Below, piece by piece: positions 54,324 through 63,457 of a stretch of DNA of 64,000 nucleotides. The notes below the pieces were generated by a model. That model had not been told where the DNA came from, did not search any database, and saw only the letters and a list, made by a program, of their open reading frames with translations. Both the position numbers and the translations under genes were made by a program. How positions within the stretch are numbered: position 1 is the stretch's first letter; the number at the start of each line of letters is the position of its first letter. This stretch comes from CAZIVP01 sp964542915 (GTDB taxonomy: Bacteria; Calditrichota; Calditrichia; Calditrichales; Calditrichaceae). The stretch spans positions 124,001 through 188,000 of the forward strand of contig CAZIVP010000003.1 in assembly GCA_964542915.1 (NCBI GenBank), in the 5' to 3' direction.

Positions 54324-55607
54324 TTACACGTCGAGCAGCAGGCGAATGGGATCTTCCAGTATTTCCTTAACCCGTATCAGGAATGTCACCGACTCCTTGC
54401 CATCAATAATGCGATGGTCATACGACAATGAAATATACATCATGGGACGAATGACAATCTGACCATCTCGAACCACCGGCCGATCCTGAATGGTATGCAT
54501 ACCCAAAATTGCAGACTGCGGTGCGTTAATGATTGGCGTTGAAATTAAAGAACCGAATACGCCGCCGTTGGTGATGGAAAATGTACCTCCGGTCATTTCA
54601 TCTATGGTTAGTTTGTTGTCCCGGGCGCGTTCGGCCAGGCGATTGACCTCCGCTTCGATTTGTGCCAGGTTCATTGTTTCCGTATTCCGCAGCACCGGAA
54701 CAACCAAGCCGCGTGGCGTTGAAACCGCGATCCCGATATCGCAAAAATCATGGAACACCAAATCATCACCGTCAATCCGGGCGTTAACCATTGGAAATTC
54801 CTGCAGAGCATGGGTTACGGCCTTGGTGAAGAAAGACATAAAACCCAGATTAACATCGTATTTTTCCTTGAATGACTCTTTGTATTTAGTACGGAGATCT
54901 TTAATGACCGACATATCCAGCTCATTCATGGTCGTCAGCATGGCCGTACCCTGTTTGGACTCCAGCATCCGTCGTGCAATGGTTTTGCGCAAGGTAGACA
55001 TGCGTTCCCGCCGTTCCGTACGATCACCTTGCGTGCGAGAAAAGGTCGGTTTCCCGGCGGACGGTTTCGGAGCTTCTTCCTTCTTTTCTTTCGGGGCCTC
55101 TTTGCCTTGTTTAGCTTCATCCACCAGACGCAAGGCATCGGCTTTGGTGACCTTGCCGCCGACGCCGCTGCCTTCGATGTCTTGGTCCTGCAATCCGGCC
55201 TCTCTTAAAATATTGGCCGCCACCGGCGAAATTTTAGCGTGCCCGGCATCCGCATCCGTTTCACGGCTCTCGTCCTCTTGTTCCTTCGGCGTTTCTTTTG
55301 GGCTCGTATCCGTTTGTTCTTTTTCTTCAGGCCCGGCTTCGGCTTTCGCTTCCGGTTGTTTCTCCGATTTTCCGTCTTCTTCAATTTTGGCGATCACGGT
55401 TCCGACTTCCACCGTATCGCCTTCTTTAACGAATATTTGCAATACGCCGTCTTCTTCAGCAACGATTTCAACCGTCGCTTTTTCAGACTCGACTTCACAC
55501 AGTACGTCATCCATTTCAACCGAATCGCCGTTTTGTTTAAGCCATTGGCCGATCGTCACTTCACTAATGGATTCACCGATTTCAGGAACTTTAACTTCCA
55601 AACTCAT
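54324..55607 (-). CDS. sucB: Dihydrolipoyllysine succinyltransferase (2-oxoglutarate dehydrogenase E2)
   Basis: The core of the 2-oxoglutarate dehydrogenase complex. The 427-residue protein has an N-terminal lipoyl domain with Lys43 (ESEKATVE), an E/P-rich linker (about 78-120), an E1/E3-binding domain (ISPVAANILREAGLQ) and the acyltransferase domain with DHRIIDGKE at the C-terminus. The ATG at 55607 has AGGAAAAGC upstream. It lies 84 bases after the E1 gene. The Glu/Lys-rich linker replaces the usual Ala/Pro one. Confidence 0.93.
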   Translation of the reverse strand: MSLEVKVPEIGESISEVTIGQWLKQNGDSVEMDDVLCEVESEKATVEIVAEEDGVLQIFVKEGDTVEVGTVIAKIEEDGKSEKQPEAKAEAGPEEKEQTDTSPKETPKEQEDESRETDADAGHAKISPVAANILREAGLQDQDIEGSGVGGKVTKADALRLVDEAKQGKEAPKEKKEEAPKPSAGKPTFSRTQGDRTERRERMSTLRKTIARRMLESKQGTAMLTTMNELDMSVIKDLRTKYKESFKEKYDVNLGFMSFFTKAVTHALQEFPMVNARIDGDDLVFHDFCDIGIAVSTPRGLVVPVLRNTETMNLAQIEAEVNRLAERARDNKLTIDEMTGGTFSITNGGVFGSLISTPIINAPQSAILGMHTIQDRPVVRDGQIVIRPMMYISLSYDHRIIDGKESVTFLIRVKEILEDPIRLLLDV

Positions 55608-55691
55608 AGCTTTTCCTTTTATCAATATGTATGCTTTATAATTTCTTTAAACATTTAGTCAAATTTGACTCAAATGATCCCGTTCAATCTA

Positions 55692-58415
55692 TTATTTTGG
55701 TGCTTTTGCAAACGCATTTTGCAAAATTTCTTCCTGCTCCGACTTATGCAGCTTATATGAACCGGTAGCCGGCGTGGCGCTTTCCGGTCTCGAAATAAAA
55801 TGCAGCGGCTTCAGATCAAAATTACGATACATATACGATAAGGCGCCGGCATTCTCAGGTTCCTCCTGAACCCAGTACCATTCGTTTGCCTTACCGTACT
55901 TTTTCGTGATTTCCTTAAGCGGCTCCAGCGGCATGGGGTAAATTTGCTCCAGCCTGATAAGCGCTATATCGTTGCGCTCCTCTTGTTCCCTTTTTTCCAA
56001 AAGCTCGTAATAAATTTTACCGGAGCAAAGGATGACCCGCTGTACTTTGTCCGGATTGGCTTCGTTATCATCCAACACTTCTTTGAAAGTCCCTTTTGTG
56101 AAATCTTCCACCGGGCTTACGCAGCGCGGGTGCCGTAACAAACTTTTCGGTGTTAAGATGACCAGCGGTGCCCGAAAGCTGTACTTAGGCTGGGTGCGCA
56201 ACAGATGGAAGAAATTAGCCGGCGACGTACAGTTGCAAATACGCATATTCTGGTTTGCCGCTAGCTCCAGAAAACGCTCCAATCTTGCCGAGGAGTGCTC
56301 GGGACCCTGTCCTTCATAGCCGTGCGGCAGGAAAAGCACCAAACCATTTGTGCGATTCCATTTCGTTTCCGAACTGCTTATAAACTGATCGATGACGACT
56401 TGTCCTCCATTATTGAAATCACCAAACTGCGCCTCCCAAATAGTAAGGCCCTCGGGCCGGGCGCAGGCGTAACCGTATTCATAACCCATCACGCCGTATT
56501 CGCTTAGCGGCGAATTATAAACATGGAAGGTCGCCTGTTCCTGAGCTACATGGTTCAAGGGTACATATCGTTCTTCGGCGTCTTCGCTGAGCACTACCGA
56601 ATGCCGGTGCGAAAAGGTGCCGCGTTCCGTATCCTGACCGGTCAACCGAATCGGGACGCCCTCTCTCAATAGGCTTCCGTACGCTAAAAATTCGGCAATG
56701 GCCCAATCCAAGGCCTTGCCTTCGCGGAATTTTTCCAGACGGTCCTCGTACAGTTTTTCCATTTTACGGAATGGTTTAAAATCATTCGGAATCGTAAAAA
56801 CATTGTCCGCAATTTTCGATAGTATTTTTTTTTGCACCGCCGTTTTTGGCTTGGGATCAAAGCTGTTTCGGCTGAATCGTTTTTTGGAATCGCAGGTGTC
56901 CAGATAAGTCTTTTTTTCCTTGGGATCGACTTTTTGAGACTTGGCCTCTTTCAATGCTTCCTGAAGCATTTTCTTGAACTCTTTTTCCATTTGCTTGGCC
57001 ATGCCTTCTTCCACACTGCCACCCTTTAGCAATTTGTCATTATAAATCTGGCGCGGATCAGGATGCTTGGCAATAATGTCATAAAGCTTGGGTTGGGTAA
57101 AACGCGGTTCGTCCCCTTCATTGTGTCCGTATTTACGGTATCCCAGGAGGTCGATAAAAACATCCGTCTGGAATTTTTGGCGGTATTCCACTGCCATTTC
57201 AATGGCGTTTACCACCGCTTCGGCGTCATCGGCATTCACATGAAACACCGGCGAAAGCGTAACCTTGGCCACATCCGTACAATACGTGCTCGAACGTCCC
57301 TCCAGGTAATTGGTTGTAAATCCCAGCTGATTATTAACGACAAGATGAATGGTGCCGCCGGTGGAATAACCGTTAAGCAGTGACATTTGTATCACTTCAT
57401 AAACCACACCCTGTCCGGCAATTGCTGCGTCGCCGTGCACCAAAATAGGCAAAATTTTATCCCGCCGACCCTGATATTTGGTATCGATTTTGGCTCTTAC
57501 CATGCCTTCCACCACAGGATCGACTGCCTCCAAATGAGAAGGATTGGGAGCAACGCCAATCTGAACCTGTTGACCTTTACTCGTTTCGATTTCACTGCTG
57601 AAGCCGAGATGGTATTTAACATCGCCGGCGAAAATGGCGTCAGCAAACGCCTCTCCTTCAAATTCAGAAAAAATTTCATCATAGCCTTTGTTCAAAATAT
57701 TGGCCAGCACATTCAACCGCCCCCGATGCGGCATCCCTATCATAAATTCCTCGATGCCGAGCAGGGCGCCTTTGTCGATGACTGCGTCAAGGCCTGGTAT
57801 CAGTGTCTCGCCGCCTTGCAGTGAAAAGCGTTTTTGTCCAACATATCGCGTATGCAAAAAATTTTCGAAAACAACCGCCTGATTCAGTTTATGGAGGATC
57901 TGTCGTTTCTTTTCAATTGGAAAATCGGGTCGGTTACGATTCTTTTCCATCCGATCCTGCAACCAGCGTACGCGCTCCGGAATACGGATGAACATATATT
58001 CCGCGCCAATGGAAGTGCAGTACGTTTCATCAAGATGTTCAATAATTTTACGAAGCGGAGCGGGGCCCAATCCGAGCTCCACGCCGGCCTGAAATACGGT
58101 GTCCAAATCTTCTTCGCTTAAATTAAAATTTTCCATAGCAAGGGTGGGGCGGTATTTACGCCGGGTACGTACCGGATTGGTTTTAGTAAATAAGTGTCCT
58201 CGGGTACGATATGCATTGATGAGATTTAAAACGTCAATTTCTTTCCGGGCTGCTCCGCCCTCCGGTTCGCCGTCACGGCTTGTACGACTGAATTCAAACC
58301 CCTGAAAAAACGCTTGCCAGCTTTTATCAACCGATTCCGGATCATTTTGATATTGACGGAACAGTTGTTCGATATACTCAGGATGCACATTGTTAAGATA
58401 AGTGAATTTTGACAT
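55692..58415 (-). CDS. sucA: 2-oxoglutarate dehydrogenase E1
   Basis: The thiamine-diphosphate enzyme decarboxylates 2-oxoglutarate and passes the succinyl group to E2. At 907 residues it has full length. The N-terminal segment (EYIEQLFRQYQNDPESVD) is the E2-binding type, GMPHRGRLNVLAN and GDAAIAGQGVVYE are cofactor-site motifs, and LPHGYEGQGPEHSSARLERF lies in the C-terminal half. E3 (lipoamide dehydrogenase) is not in the window. Ribosome site AGAG is modest. Confidence 0.96.
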   Translation of the reverse strand: MSKFTYLNNVHPEYIEQLFRQYQNDPESVDKSWQAFFQGFEFSRTSRDGEPEGGAARKEIDVLNLINAYRTRGHLFTKTNPVRTRRKYRPTLAMENFNLSEEDLDTVFQAGVELGLGPAPLRKIIEHLDETYCTSIGAEYMFIRIPERVRWLQDRMEKNRNRPDFPIEKKRQILHKLNQAVVFENFLHTRYVGQKRFSLQGGETLIPGLDAVIDKGALLGIEEFMIGMPHRGRLNVLANILNKGYDEIFSEFEGEAFADAIFAGDVKYHLGFSSEIETSKGQQVQIGVAPNPSHLEAVDPVVEGMVRAKIDTKYQGRRDKILPILVHGDAAIAGQGVVYEVIQMSLLNGYSTGGTIHLVVNNQLGFTTNYLEGRSSTYCTDVAKVTLSPVFHVNADDAEAVVNAIEMAVEYRQKFQTDVFIDLLGYRKYGHNEGDEPRFTQPKLYDIIAKHPDPRQIYNDKLLKGGSVEEGMAKQMEKEFKKMLQEALKEAKSQKVDPKEKKTYLDTCDSKKRFSRNSFDPKPKTAVQKKILSKIADNVFTIPNDFKPFRKMEKLYEDRLEKFREGKALDWAIAEFLAYGSLLREGVPIRLTGQDTERGTFSHRHSVVLSEDAEERYVPLNHVAQEQATFHVYNSPLSEYGVMGYEYGYACARPEGLTIWEAQFGDFNNGGQVVIDQFISSSETKWNRTNGLVLFLPHGYEGQGPEHSSARLERFLELAANQNMRICNCTSPANFFHLLRTQPKYSFRAPLVILTPKSLLRHPRCVSPVEDFTKGTFKEVLDDNEANPDKVQRVILCSGKIYYELLEKREQEERNDIALIRLEQIYPMPLEPLKEITKKYGKANEWYWVQEEPENAGALSYMYRNFDLKPLHFISRPESATPATGSYKLHKSEQEEILQNAFAKAPK

Positions 58416-58757
58416 TTTTAACTCTGCGTTTCAATGATACAAGTAGTTTTTTACAAACAGCTGCCTATTCAAGCCACATGCAGCTAAAATATTTATATTT
58501 TTAAAAATTTAACAATAAAAAAAGTTTCAACGGCCAATTTGAGACCATTATTTCACAGAAACGCTACCTCTATTGGGTTAGTGATCGATCAAAAAGTTAC
58601 AAATATTCGGGCAGGAATAAAAGCGGAAGGTTATTATTAAAATGTTTCTATTAAAAAAGATATCAGGTAAAGTTGGATCGTATCAACTGGATGAAATCTT
58701 TATATGGATTATTTTTATTTTCCCGATGTAAACGACTCCTTTCCCGGACTATCGGGC
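58416..58757. other. Intergenic region upstream of sucA
   Basis: About 340 bases, strongly AT-rich, between the sucA start and the GNAT stop, both on the minus strand. I see no gene, no T-tailed hairpin and no promoter that I can place with confidence, although the sucAB promoter should be here. Confidence 0.4.
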
Positions 58758-59543
58758 CTAATCAGGCACCTTTTCCGTATTAAAAAGCTTTTGCCATGTT
58801 TCTTTTAATAAGCTCATCCGTAAAACATCCCTGTAATTTCCGTTCACGAGCACCTCTTTGTACAGAATGCCCTCAAGCTCGAATCCAAAACGACTGTTCA
58901 AATTGATGTTCTGAATGTTGGTATCCATGGAATTGATAAAAACCTTATTATATTGGATTATCTCGAAGGCATAGTAAAGAAAAAGAAATGTTGCAAGTTT
59001 ACCGATTCCTCTTCCTCGAAAATGTTCGCTACCGACAAATTTTTTCATTTCTATCTTTTTGGAAACCGGATCCAATGCATGCGCACCAATGATGCCCACA
59101 ATGTTATCTTCTTCATACTGAATCTGAAAATAATGGCGATCTTCTTTTTCTAATAAATACGTTTGTAATGCGTCGGGATTCTTAGGGAAAAACCGAATGA
59201 ATGTTTGCTGACTGCTTTGGGACTTTAACCAATCGCTTATTAACGGAATGGTTGAATGCTGAAGCGGTTTAATTTGAACCTTATCGTATGCCAGAAGCTT
59301 TTGTTCATGCCAACAATTCTGAATCAGATCGGGTTTAAATAACGCATTATAAAAATCATTGGTATCGGTGAGCGTTTTATCACCCTGCGTAATGTGATCT
59401 AGCAGGTTAACAGAAACGGTCACAATGTCACTGTTGTTAATTCCGTAATTGACCAATTCCCTGTAAAAACTATTGGTAACCAGCTTCAGGATCTGTTTGT
59501 GTTTGGTTTTATCGACATCGGTGTGATTATTTAACGTATCCAT
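58758..59543 (-). CDS. GNAT-family acetyltransferase with an unknown N-terminal domain
   Basis: The 261-residue protein has a C-terminal GNAT domain (about 90-250) with the acetyl-CoA loop VGSEHFRGRGIGKLA and the closing NSRFGFELEGILYKE. The first 85 residues (FYRELVNYGINNSDIVTVSV) do not match a domain I know and are helical in look. AAGGATAAT lies before the ATG. The gene stands alone. The acceptor is unknown; proteins, aminoglycosides or ribosomal termini are all open. Confidence 0.75.
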   Translation of the reverse strand: MDTLNNHTDVDKTKHKQILKLVTNSFYRELVNYGINNSDIVTVSVNLLDHITQGDKTLTDTNDFYNALFKPDLIQNCWHEQKLLAYDKVQIKPLQHSTIPLISDWLKSQSSQQTFIRFFPKNPDALQTYLLEKEDRHYFQIQYEEDNIVGIIGAHALDPVSKKIEMKKFVGSEHFRGRGIGKLATFLFLYYAFEIIQYNKVFINSMDTNIQNINLNSRFGFELEGILYKEVLVNGNYRDVLRMSLLKETWQKLFNTEKVPD

Positions 59544-59744
59544 ATTATCCTTCCATGGCTACTTTGAACTTTTGCTACCATTAATTCATTAATAGCATTT
59601 TTTTTTCATAATCTTCGTGAGATAACGCAAATCTCATTGCTATTTTTTGTCGATTTGGTAAGTTTTCGCCTTTAAATTAAAGCGATATGCATCTGATATG
59701 AAATTTCAAGGTTAAATGTGCGTTTAGACAATTTATTGTATAGC

Positions 59745-59773
59745 TTGATTACTAATTTTAATCGCTATATAAT
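59745..59773 (+). promoter_or_regulatory. Vegetative-type promoter of the hexapeptide membrane protein gene
   Basis: TTGATT and TATAAT stand 17 bases apart, a near-consensus sigma-70 type promoter, ending 35 bases before the start codon. The leader would be about 28 bases with GGGGAG as ribosome site. Confidence 0.7.
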
Positions 59774-59807
59774 GTGATTATGTTAATCAATCGGGGAGTC
59801 TTTCGCA

Positions 59808-60665
59808 ATGGCTGACAAAAATGAAAACAGTACCACGATTATCGAAGATAAGAAATTTACAAATACAAAAGAGGATGTCGACAGCACGACATCCGGAAAA
59901 CAAGGCATCGGCGGTATATTTGAGCGCCTTTTGCGTAAATTCAGAGTAGGCGCTTTTTTAGCCGCTTTAATGCCTCTCTATTTGGTCGGTATACTGGCCA
60001 TGGGCGTCTCGACCACGCCGGGGATCCTCTTTTTTAATTTTATGAGCGATCTGGGCTCAAACTGGTATGCATTGTTCCATGCCATGGCCATGGGAATCGG
60101 AATCGTCGGCGGTTATTTTTTGTATGGCTTTACTCTGATTTTCATGATCCCCCTGGTCAATTTTCTACTTCCCTTCCGACTGAAACCATACCGCGGGAGT
60201 TATTTTTCGCTCGAAAGCGTTCCCTGGTATATCCACAACGCCCTGACCTATATTGTACGCTATACGTTTCTGGAATTTATCACACCCACCCCACTGAATA
60301 CGTTATTTTACAGGATGATGGGAATGAAAATCGGTAAGGGCGTTCAAATTAATACCACCAATATATCCGATCCCTGTCTCATAGAAATCGAAGACAAGGT
60401 GACCATCGGCGGTTCGGCGCATATCATAGGGCATTACGGTCAGAAGGGCTATTTAGTGTTATCGAAAGTCAAAATAGGGAAGGGCGCCACCATTGGTTTG
60501 AAGGCAACCATCATGGGCGATGTTGATATTGGCGAACGCGCGGTGATCGGACCTCATGAAGTGATATTACCCAAATCCCGCATCCATAAAGGCCGTAAGC
60601 CCAAAAATACTTCCAACGAAAACAATAATGATAACAACGAACTGGAACAACGCTCCGTAGTTTAA
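59808..60665 (+). CDS. Membrane protein with hexapeptide-repeat (LbetaH) domain
   Basis: The 285-residue protein has a charged soluble head (about 1-45), three membrane helices (about 48-75, 85-115, 120-145) and a C-terminal left-handed beta-helix built of hexapeptide repeats (KIGKGVQIN, VKIGKGATIG, ATIMGDVDIG, RAVIGPHEVI). Such domains are found in acyl/acetyltransferases, but the membrane half looks like the terminal domain of certain NRPS-linked proteins. No catalytic His is obvious in the loops. The tail is Asn-rich (about 265-280). It may be an acyltransferase or a scaffold; function unknown. Confidence 0.65.
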   Translation: MADKNENSTTIIEDKKFTNTKEDVDSTTSGKQGIGGIFERLLRKFRVGAFLAALMPLYLVGILAMGVSTTPGILFFNFMSDLGSNWYALFHAMAMGIGIVGGYFLYGFTLIFMIPLVNFLLPFRLKPYRGSYFSLESVPWYIHNALTYIVRYTFLEFITPTPLNTLFYRMMGMKIGKGVQINTTNISDPCLIEIEDKVTIGGSAHIIGHYGQKGYLVLSKVKIGKGATIGLKATIMGDVDIGERAVIGPHEVILPKSRIHKGRKPKNTSNENNNDNNELEQRSVV

Positions 60666-60709
60666 TAGCTGCAAAGCAAGGCTACCCGGAGATTGAACTT
60701 TAAATTAAC

Positions 60710-60922
60710 TCAACTCGCTTCAAGATATTGACGGCGCTTTTGAAGAAGCTCGAGATATGCATTGTTTTCGGCTTCTTCACGGCCGACTCCGCCGTCATAT
60801 TCCATGATCGCCGCTCGCTCCTCAAAATATTCGCACTCATTCTCCGTTAAACCTTCTTCCCGCTTCAGAAACCTATGCGTATGGCTATGTTTTGTTTGAT
60901 ACGAAACATCATGAAATAACAT
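60710..60922 (-). CDS. Small protein with EYDGG-type motif behind a palindromic operator
   Basis: The 70-residue protein has a basic, His-rich first third and an acidic helical rest with EERAAIMEYDGGVGREEAE, close to a motif seen in replication-related and plasmid/phage-type proteins of many bacteria (EERAAILEYDGG). AAGGAG lies six bases before the ATG, with a near-perfect promoter and a palindromic operator upstream. All parts of a real gene are therefore present. The role is unknown; the motif alone does not prove a DNA function. Confidence 0.65.
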   Translation of the reverse strand: MLFHDVSYQTKHSHTHRFLKREEGLTENECEYFEERAAIMEYDGGVGREEAENNAYLELLQKRRQYLEAS

Positions 60923-60945
60923 TACTTCTCCTTTTTAGTACCAAC

Positions 60946-60972
60946 GTACACTTTTAGTGTACAATAATACAC
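60946..60972. promoter_or_regulatory. Palindromic operator over the small gene's promoter
   Basis: GTACACT TTT AGTGTAC is a perfect 17-base palindrome (60946-60962), and a third half-site TACAC lies at 60968-60972, spaced as GTGTA-6-TACAC from the second. The sites cover the -10 box of the 70-residue gene, so a dimeric repressor would block transcription. No repressor gene is next to it. Confidence 0.65.
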
Positions 60973-60984
60973 CTATTTTGTCAA
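60956..60984 (-). promoter_or_regulatory. Vegetative-type promoter of the 70-residue gene
   Basis: On the minus strand TTGACA (60984-60979) and TACACT (60961-60956) are spaced by 17 bases, an almost ideal sigma-70 promoter. The start codon lies at 60922, giving a short leader of roughly 25 bases with AAGGAG. Confidence 0.8.
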
Positions 60985-61254
60985 ATATTTTTACAATTGA
61001 AAACAAATCAAAATTGTCTAAAATAGATGTAAATAGCAGACGCTTATGTTGTTTTTTAATAACCGGTATTCACCAAATCAAAATATTAAAATACAATATC
61101 GTGAGGGGCCTCCTTCCTGCCCTATAACGAAATGGAGAGGAATGCAGGAAACGGGCGTTTTCAGCCAAGTTATGGTGGAGCAACCGCAGATTTAACGAAA
61201 TCATTTTTTTGCCGCAATCAGGCTTTGTCACCATCGTTCGATTTTGATGTACGT
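60985..61254. other. Intergenic stretch without a supported gene
   Basis: About 270 bases between the small-gene promoter and the 120-residue gene, AT-rich then mixed. A plus-strand frame from 61132 runs into the opposite strand of the helical gene and is a shadow. No terminator or small RNA signature is clear. Confidence 0.45.
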
Positions 61255-61617
61255 TTATCCGGATTTTTCATGGAGGGCGTTTATAAGATTGTTAAATACA
61301 CGCTTCATGGTGTACTGGCGATCAAATTCTATTATGATAGCTTCATCCGAAAGTTGGTTGACTTGCATGGCCTCCAATCGGCGTCGCCACCAGTGCATGT
61401 GTTTAAGAAGATGTTGGGCCTGCTTCTGAACAAGCGGTGTTTGCGATAATGTCTTTTCCCGGTCCAACAGTTCCTCAAGACTTGCTTGCAGTTCTGTTTG
61501 TATGTCATGGAACCGGGAATTGGCCTGGATCGTATTTCGCTGTAACCAGAGCTCCTGTGCCTGTTGCAACCGCTCAAACAATCTCTGTAGCTCGTTGTGT
61601 TTGTTTCCCAAATGCAT
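61255..61617 (-). CDS. Helical protein of unknown function, downstream of the hemerythrin-like gene
   Basis: The 120-residue protein is almost entirely helical and Gln-rich (RLFERLQQAQELWLQ), with a paired Trp at HMHWWRRRLE. No family is recognised. It lies 116 bases after the hemerythrin-like gene in the same orientation, so a functional pair is likely. It has no signal peptide. It could be a partner or a degenerate four-helix bundle; the single HMH motif is not enough to call metal binding. Confidence 0.5.
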   Translation of the reverse strand: MHLGNKHNELQRLFERLQQAQELWLQRNTIQANSRFHDIQTELQASLEELLDREKTLSQTPLVQKQAQHLLKHMHWWRRRLEAMQVNQLSDEAIIIEFDRQYTMKRVFNNLINALHEKSG

Positions 61618-61733
61618 CTTAAATCGTCTGTTTTCCCTTTTTTATTTATTAATTGCAGGGTTCAAATCATGAACGGGCCTTCAACCGGCTAACCAGCCAT
61701 GGGGCGTCACAGCCGAAACCATTCGCAAATTGA

Positions 61734-62300
61734 TTAAAATACCTCTTCCAATCGCTTTGCCTGTTCCAATACAATCTGTTGAAGTATTGCGGCCTGATTT
61801 CGATTATCGACATTGGTATCAAGAAAGGGATACATAATATGGCGTTTTCGCGCGTCGTGGTGATCGAACAAATCTTTCAGGGAGCGGTATTCATCGAAAA
61901 GACGCACCATATCCAGTTGGATTCGGTCCGGATGCAATGTTTTACGGCCCATAAGTCTTATATATCCGTTGAGTCGTTTTTCGATCAGGCGATGCTCGCG
62001 CTTGAAATATTCGACATCACCGCCCGAAGGCTTTTCAACTTTGGACTCCATATATAGGGGCAACAGGTATGTTTCCGTGGCCATTATATTATGGCGACGC
62101 AAAACCACCACCTTTTCAAGAGCAGCCATGGCGGCTTCCCATTGCCGGTGCAGCAAGGCTATCTGATGGCTTAAAAACAGGGCGTCCGCATGAGCGCGTT
62201 GTGTATCCAGGTCACAAAATGTATTATACTTATTCGGCAATTTGGGCTGAACATTCAAATAATACGATATTTCTTTCGATAATGATTCCGTTCCCTCCAT
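61734..62300 (-). CDS. Hemerythrin-like (HHE) protein
   Basis: A 188-residue helical protein with spaced His and Glu residues as in hemerythrin-like domains: RRHNIMATETYLLPLYM (His and Glu), FKREHRLIEKRL (Glu-His), LFDHHDARKRHIMYPFLD (two His). These could bind a di-iron centre for oxygen or NO sensing, iron storage or repair. The first 45 residues are extra to the core domain. It is divergent from the PflX-type gene and precedes the 120-residue helical gene. Confidence 0.7.
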   Translation of the reverse strand: MEGTESLSKEISYYLNVQPKLPNKYNTFCDLDTQRAHADALFLSHQIALLHRQWEAAMAALEKVVVLRRHNIMATETYLLPLYMESKVEKPSGGDVEYFKREHRLIEKRLNGYIRLMGRKTLHPDRIQLDMVRLFDEYRSLKDLFDHHDARKRHIMYPFLDTNVDNRNQAAILQQIVLEQAKRLEEVF

Positions 62301-62368
62301 CCAACACCTTTATTCGGTCAATGATTCTATCCAATGCAACCAGCGGTTTGTAAAGTAAATTCCAAACC

Positions 62369-62398
62369 TTGACATTCAACTAAACCCATATCTAAATT
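62369..62398 (+). promoter_or_regulatory. Possible promoter of the PflX-type gene
   Basis: TTGACA is followed 18 bases later by TAAATT, a fair but imperfect match to a -10 box. It lies about 67 bases before the ATG. Its minus-strand counterpart for the hemerythrin-like gene was not found. Confidence 0.4.
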
Positions 62399-62464
62399 AA
62401 AATTGGATCGGTTATAGCGATAAATCAAGAAACAACACGTGAAATTGTTAAATTGGATACAACC

Positions 62465-63457
62465 ATGCATTCCGTTCAAAAACCCTCGTATTTAAATCTA
62501 TATGAGGACGGCCGGTTAAAAGAGCGCTTAAAGGCCCTGGAAGCCCGACTCGAACAATGTGATCTCTGTCCCCATCAATGCAATATTAACCGTTTTAGGG
62601 AATCTTCAGGCTGTTGTTTTGGCGGCTACCGGCCTTACATATCTTCGGTTTGCGATCATCACGGAGAAGAACCGCCCATTTCTGGTTTTCAGGGATCAGG
62701 CACCGTATTTTTCGGGAGTTGTAATTTACGTTGTGTTTATTGCCAGAATCACGACATCAGCCAGAACCGTACCTATTTCGAAAACCGTTCCGCGGATTTC
62801 CGGACGGCGGCCGAACGCATCGTGGAACTGCAGGAATCCAAAGGCGTCCATAACATCAATTTCGTATCCCCCACGCATTTTGTGCCGCAAATGGTGCGCA
62901 TCATCTACGAAGCCATTCCGCTCGGATTACGGGTCCCGATCGTTTACAACTGTAATGGCTATGAAGATATCTACACACTCAGGCAGCTCGATGGTATTGT
63001 TGATATTTACCTGCCCGATTTTAAATATTTCAATGATCATTATGGACGCAAATATTCAGCGGCCCGCGGATATGTATCGGTAGCCAAAGCAGCAATTAAA
63101 GAGATGTATCGCCAGGTCGGGCCGCTCAAAACCGACCGGCGCGGTGTTGCGTATCGCGGTTTACTGGTGAGGCATTTGATATTACCGAACGAAATTTCCG
63201 GTTCGCAAGAATTGGTACGATGGCTTGCAGAAACGTTTAACAGCGACATCGACATCAGTTTAATGTCGCAGTATTATCCGGCTCACTACGCCCCGGAAAT
63301 CGCAATGCTCTCAAGATCCATTCGTTACGGCGAATACAGAACGGTGGTCAGCCTTATGGAAGAATTGCGACTGAACCGCAGGTATACACAGGCCATGAGC
63401 GCACCGCCGCATTATCTGCCTGATTTCAAAGACGGCGAACATCCGTTTTTAGACTGA
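62465..63457 (+). CDS. PflX-type radical SAM protein
   Basis: The 330-residue protein belongs to COG1313, relatives of pyruvate formate-lyase activating enzyme. The radical SAM cluster is Cys86-x3-Cys90-x2-Cys93 (GSCNLRCVYCQN), and an N-terminal cysteine set (CDLCPHQCN, CC) may bind a second cluster. The family role is not settled. The ATG at 62465 is preferred to a TTG at 62453; both have weak ribosome sites. It converges with hemL. No glycyl-radical enzyme is nearby. Confidence 0.88.
   Translation: MHSVQKPSYLNLYEDGRLKERLKALEARLEQCDLCPHQCNINRFRESSGCCFGGYRPYISSVCDHHGEEPPISGFQGSGTVFFGSCNLRCVYCQNHDISQNRTYFENRSADFRTAAERIVELQESKGVHNINFVSPTHFVPQMVRIIYEAIPLGLRVPIVYNCNGYEDIYTLRQLDGIVDIYLPDFKYFNDHYGRKYSAARGYVSVAKAAIKEMYRQVGPLKTDRRGVAYRGLLVRHLILPNEISGSQELVRWLAETFNSDIDISLMSQYYPAHYAPEIAMLSRSIRYGEYRTVVSLMEELRLNRRYTQAMSAPPHYLPDFKDGEHPFLD

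Noticed and set aside
54490..55641. 383-codon plus-strand frame
   Set aside because: It is a mirror of sucB on the opposite strand, Ser-rich as expected from an antisense Glu/Lys-rich linker; no ribosome site.
61132..61449. 105-codon plus-strand frame
   Set aside because: Mostly antisense to the 120-residue helical gene; no ribosome site.
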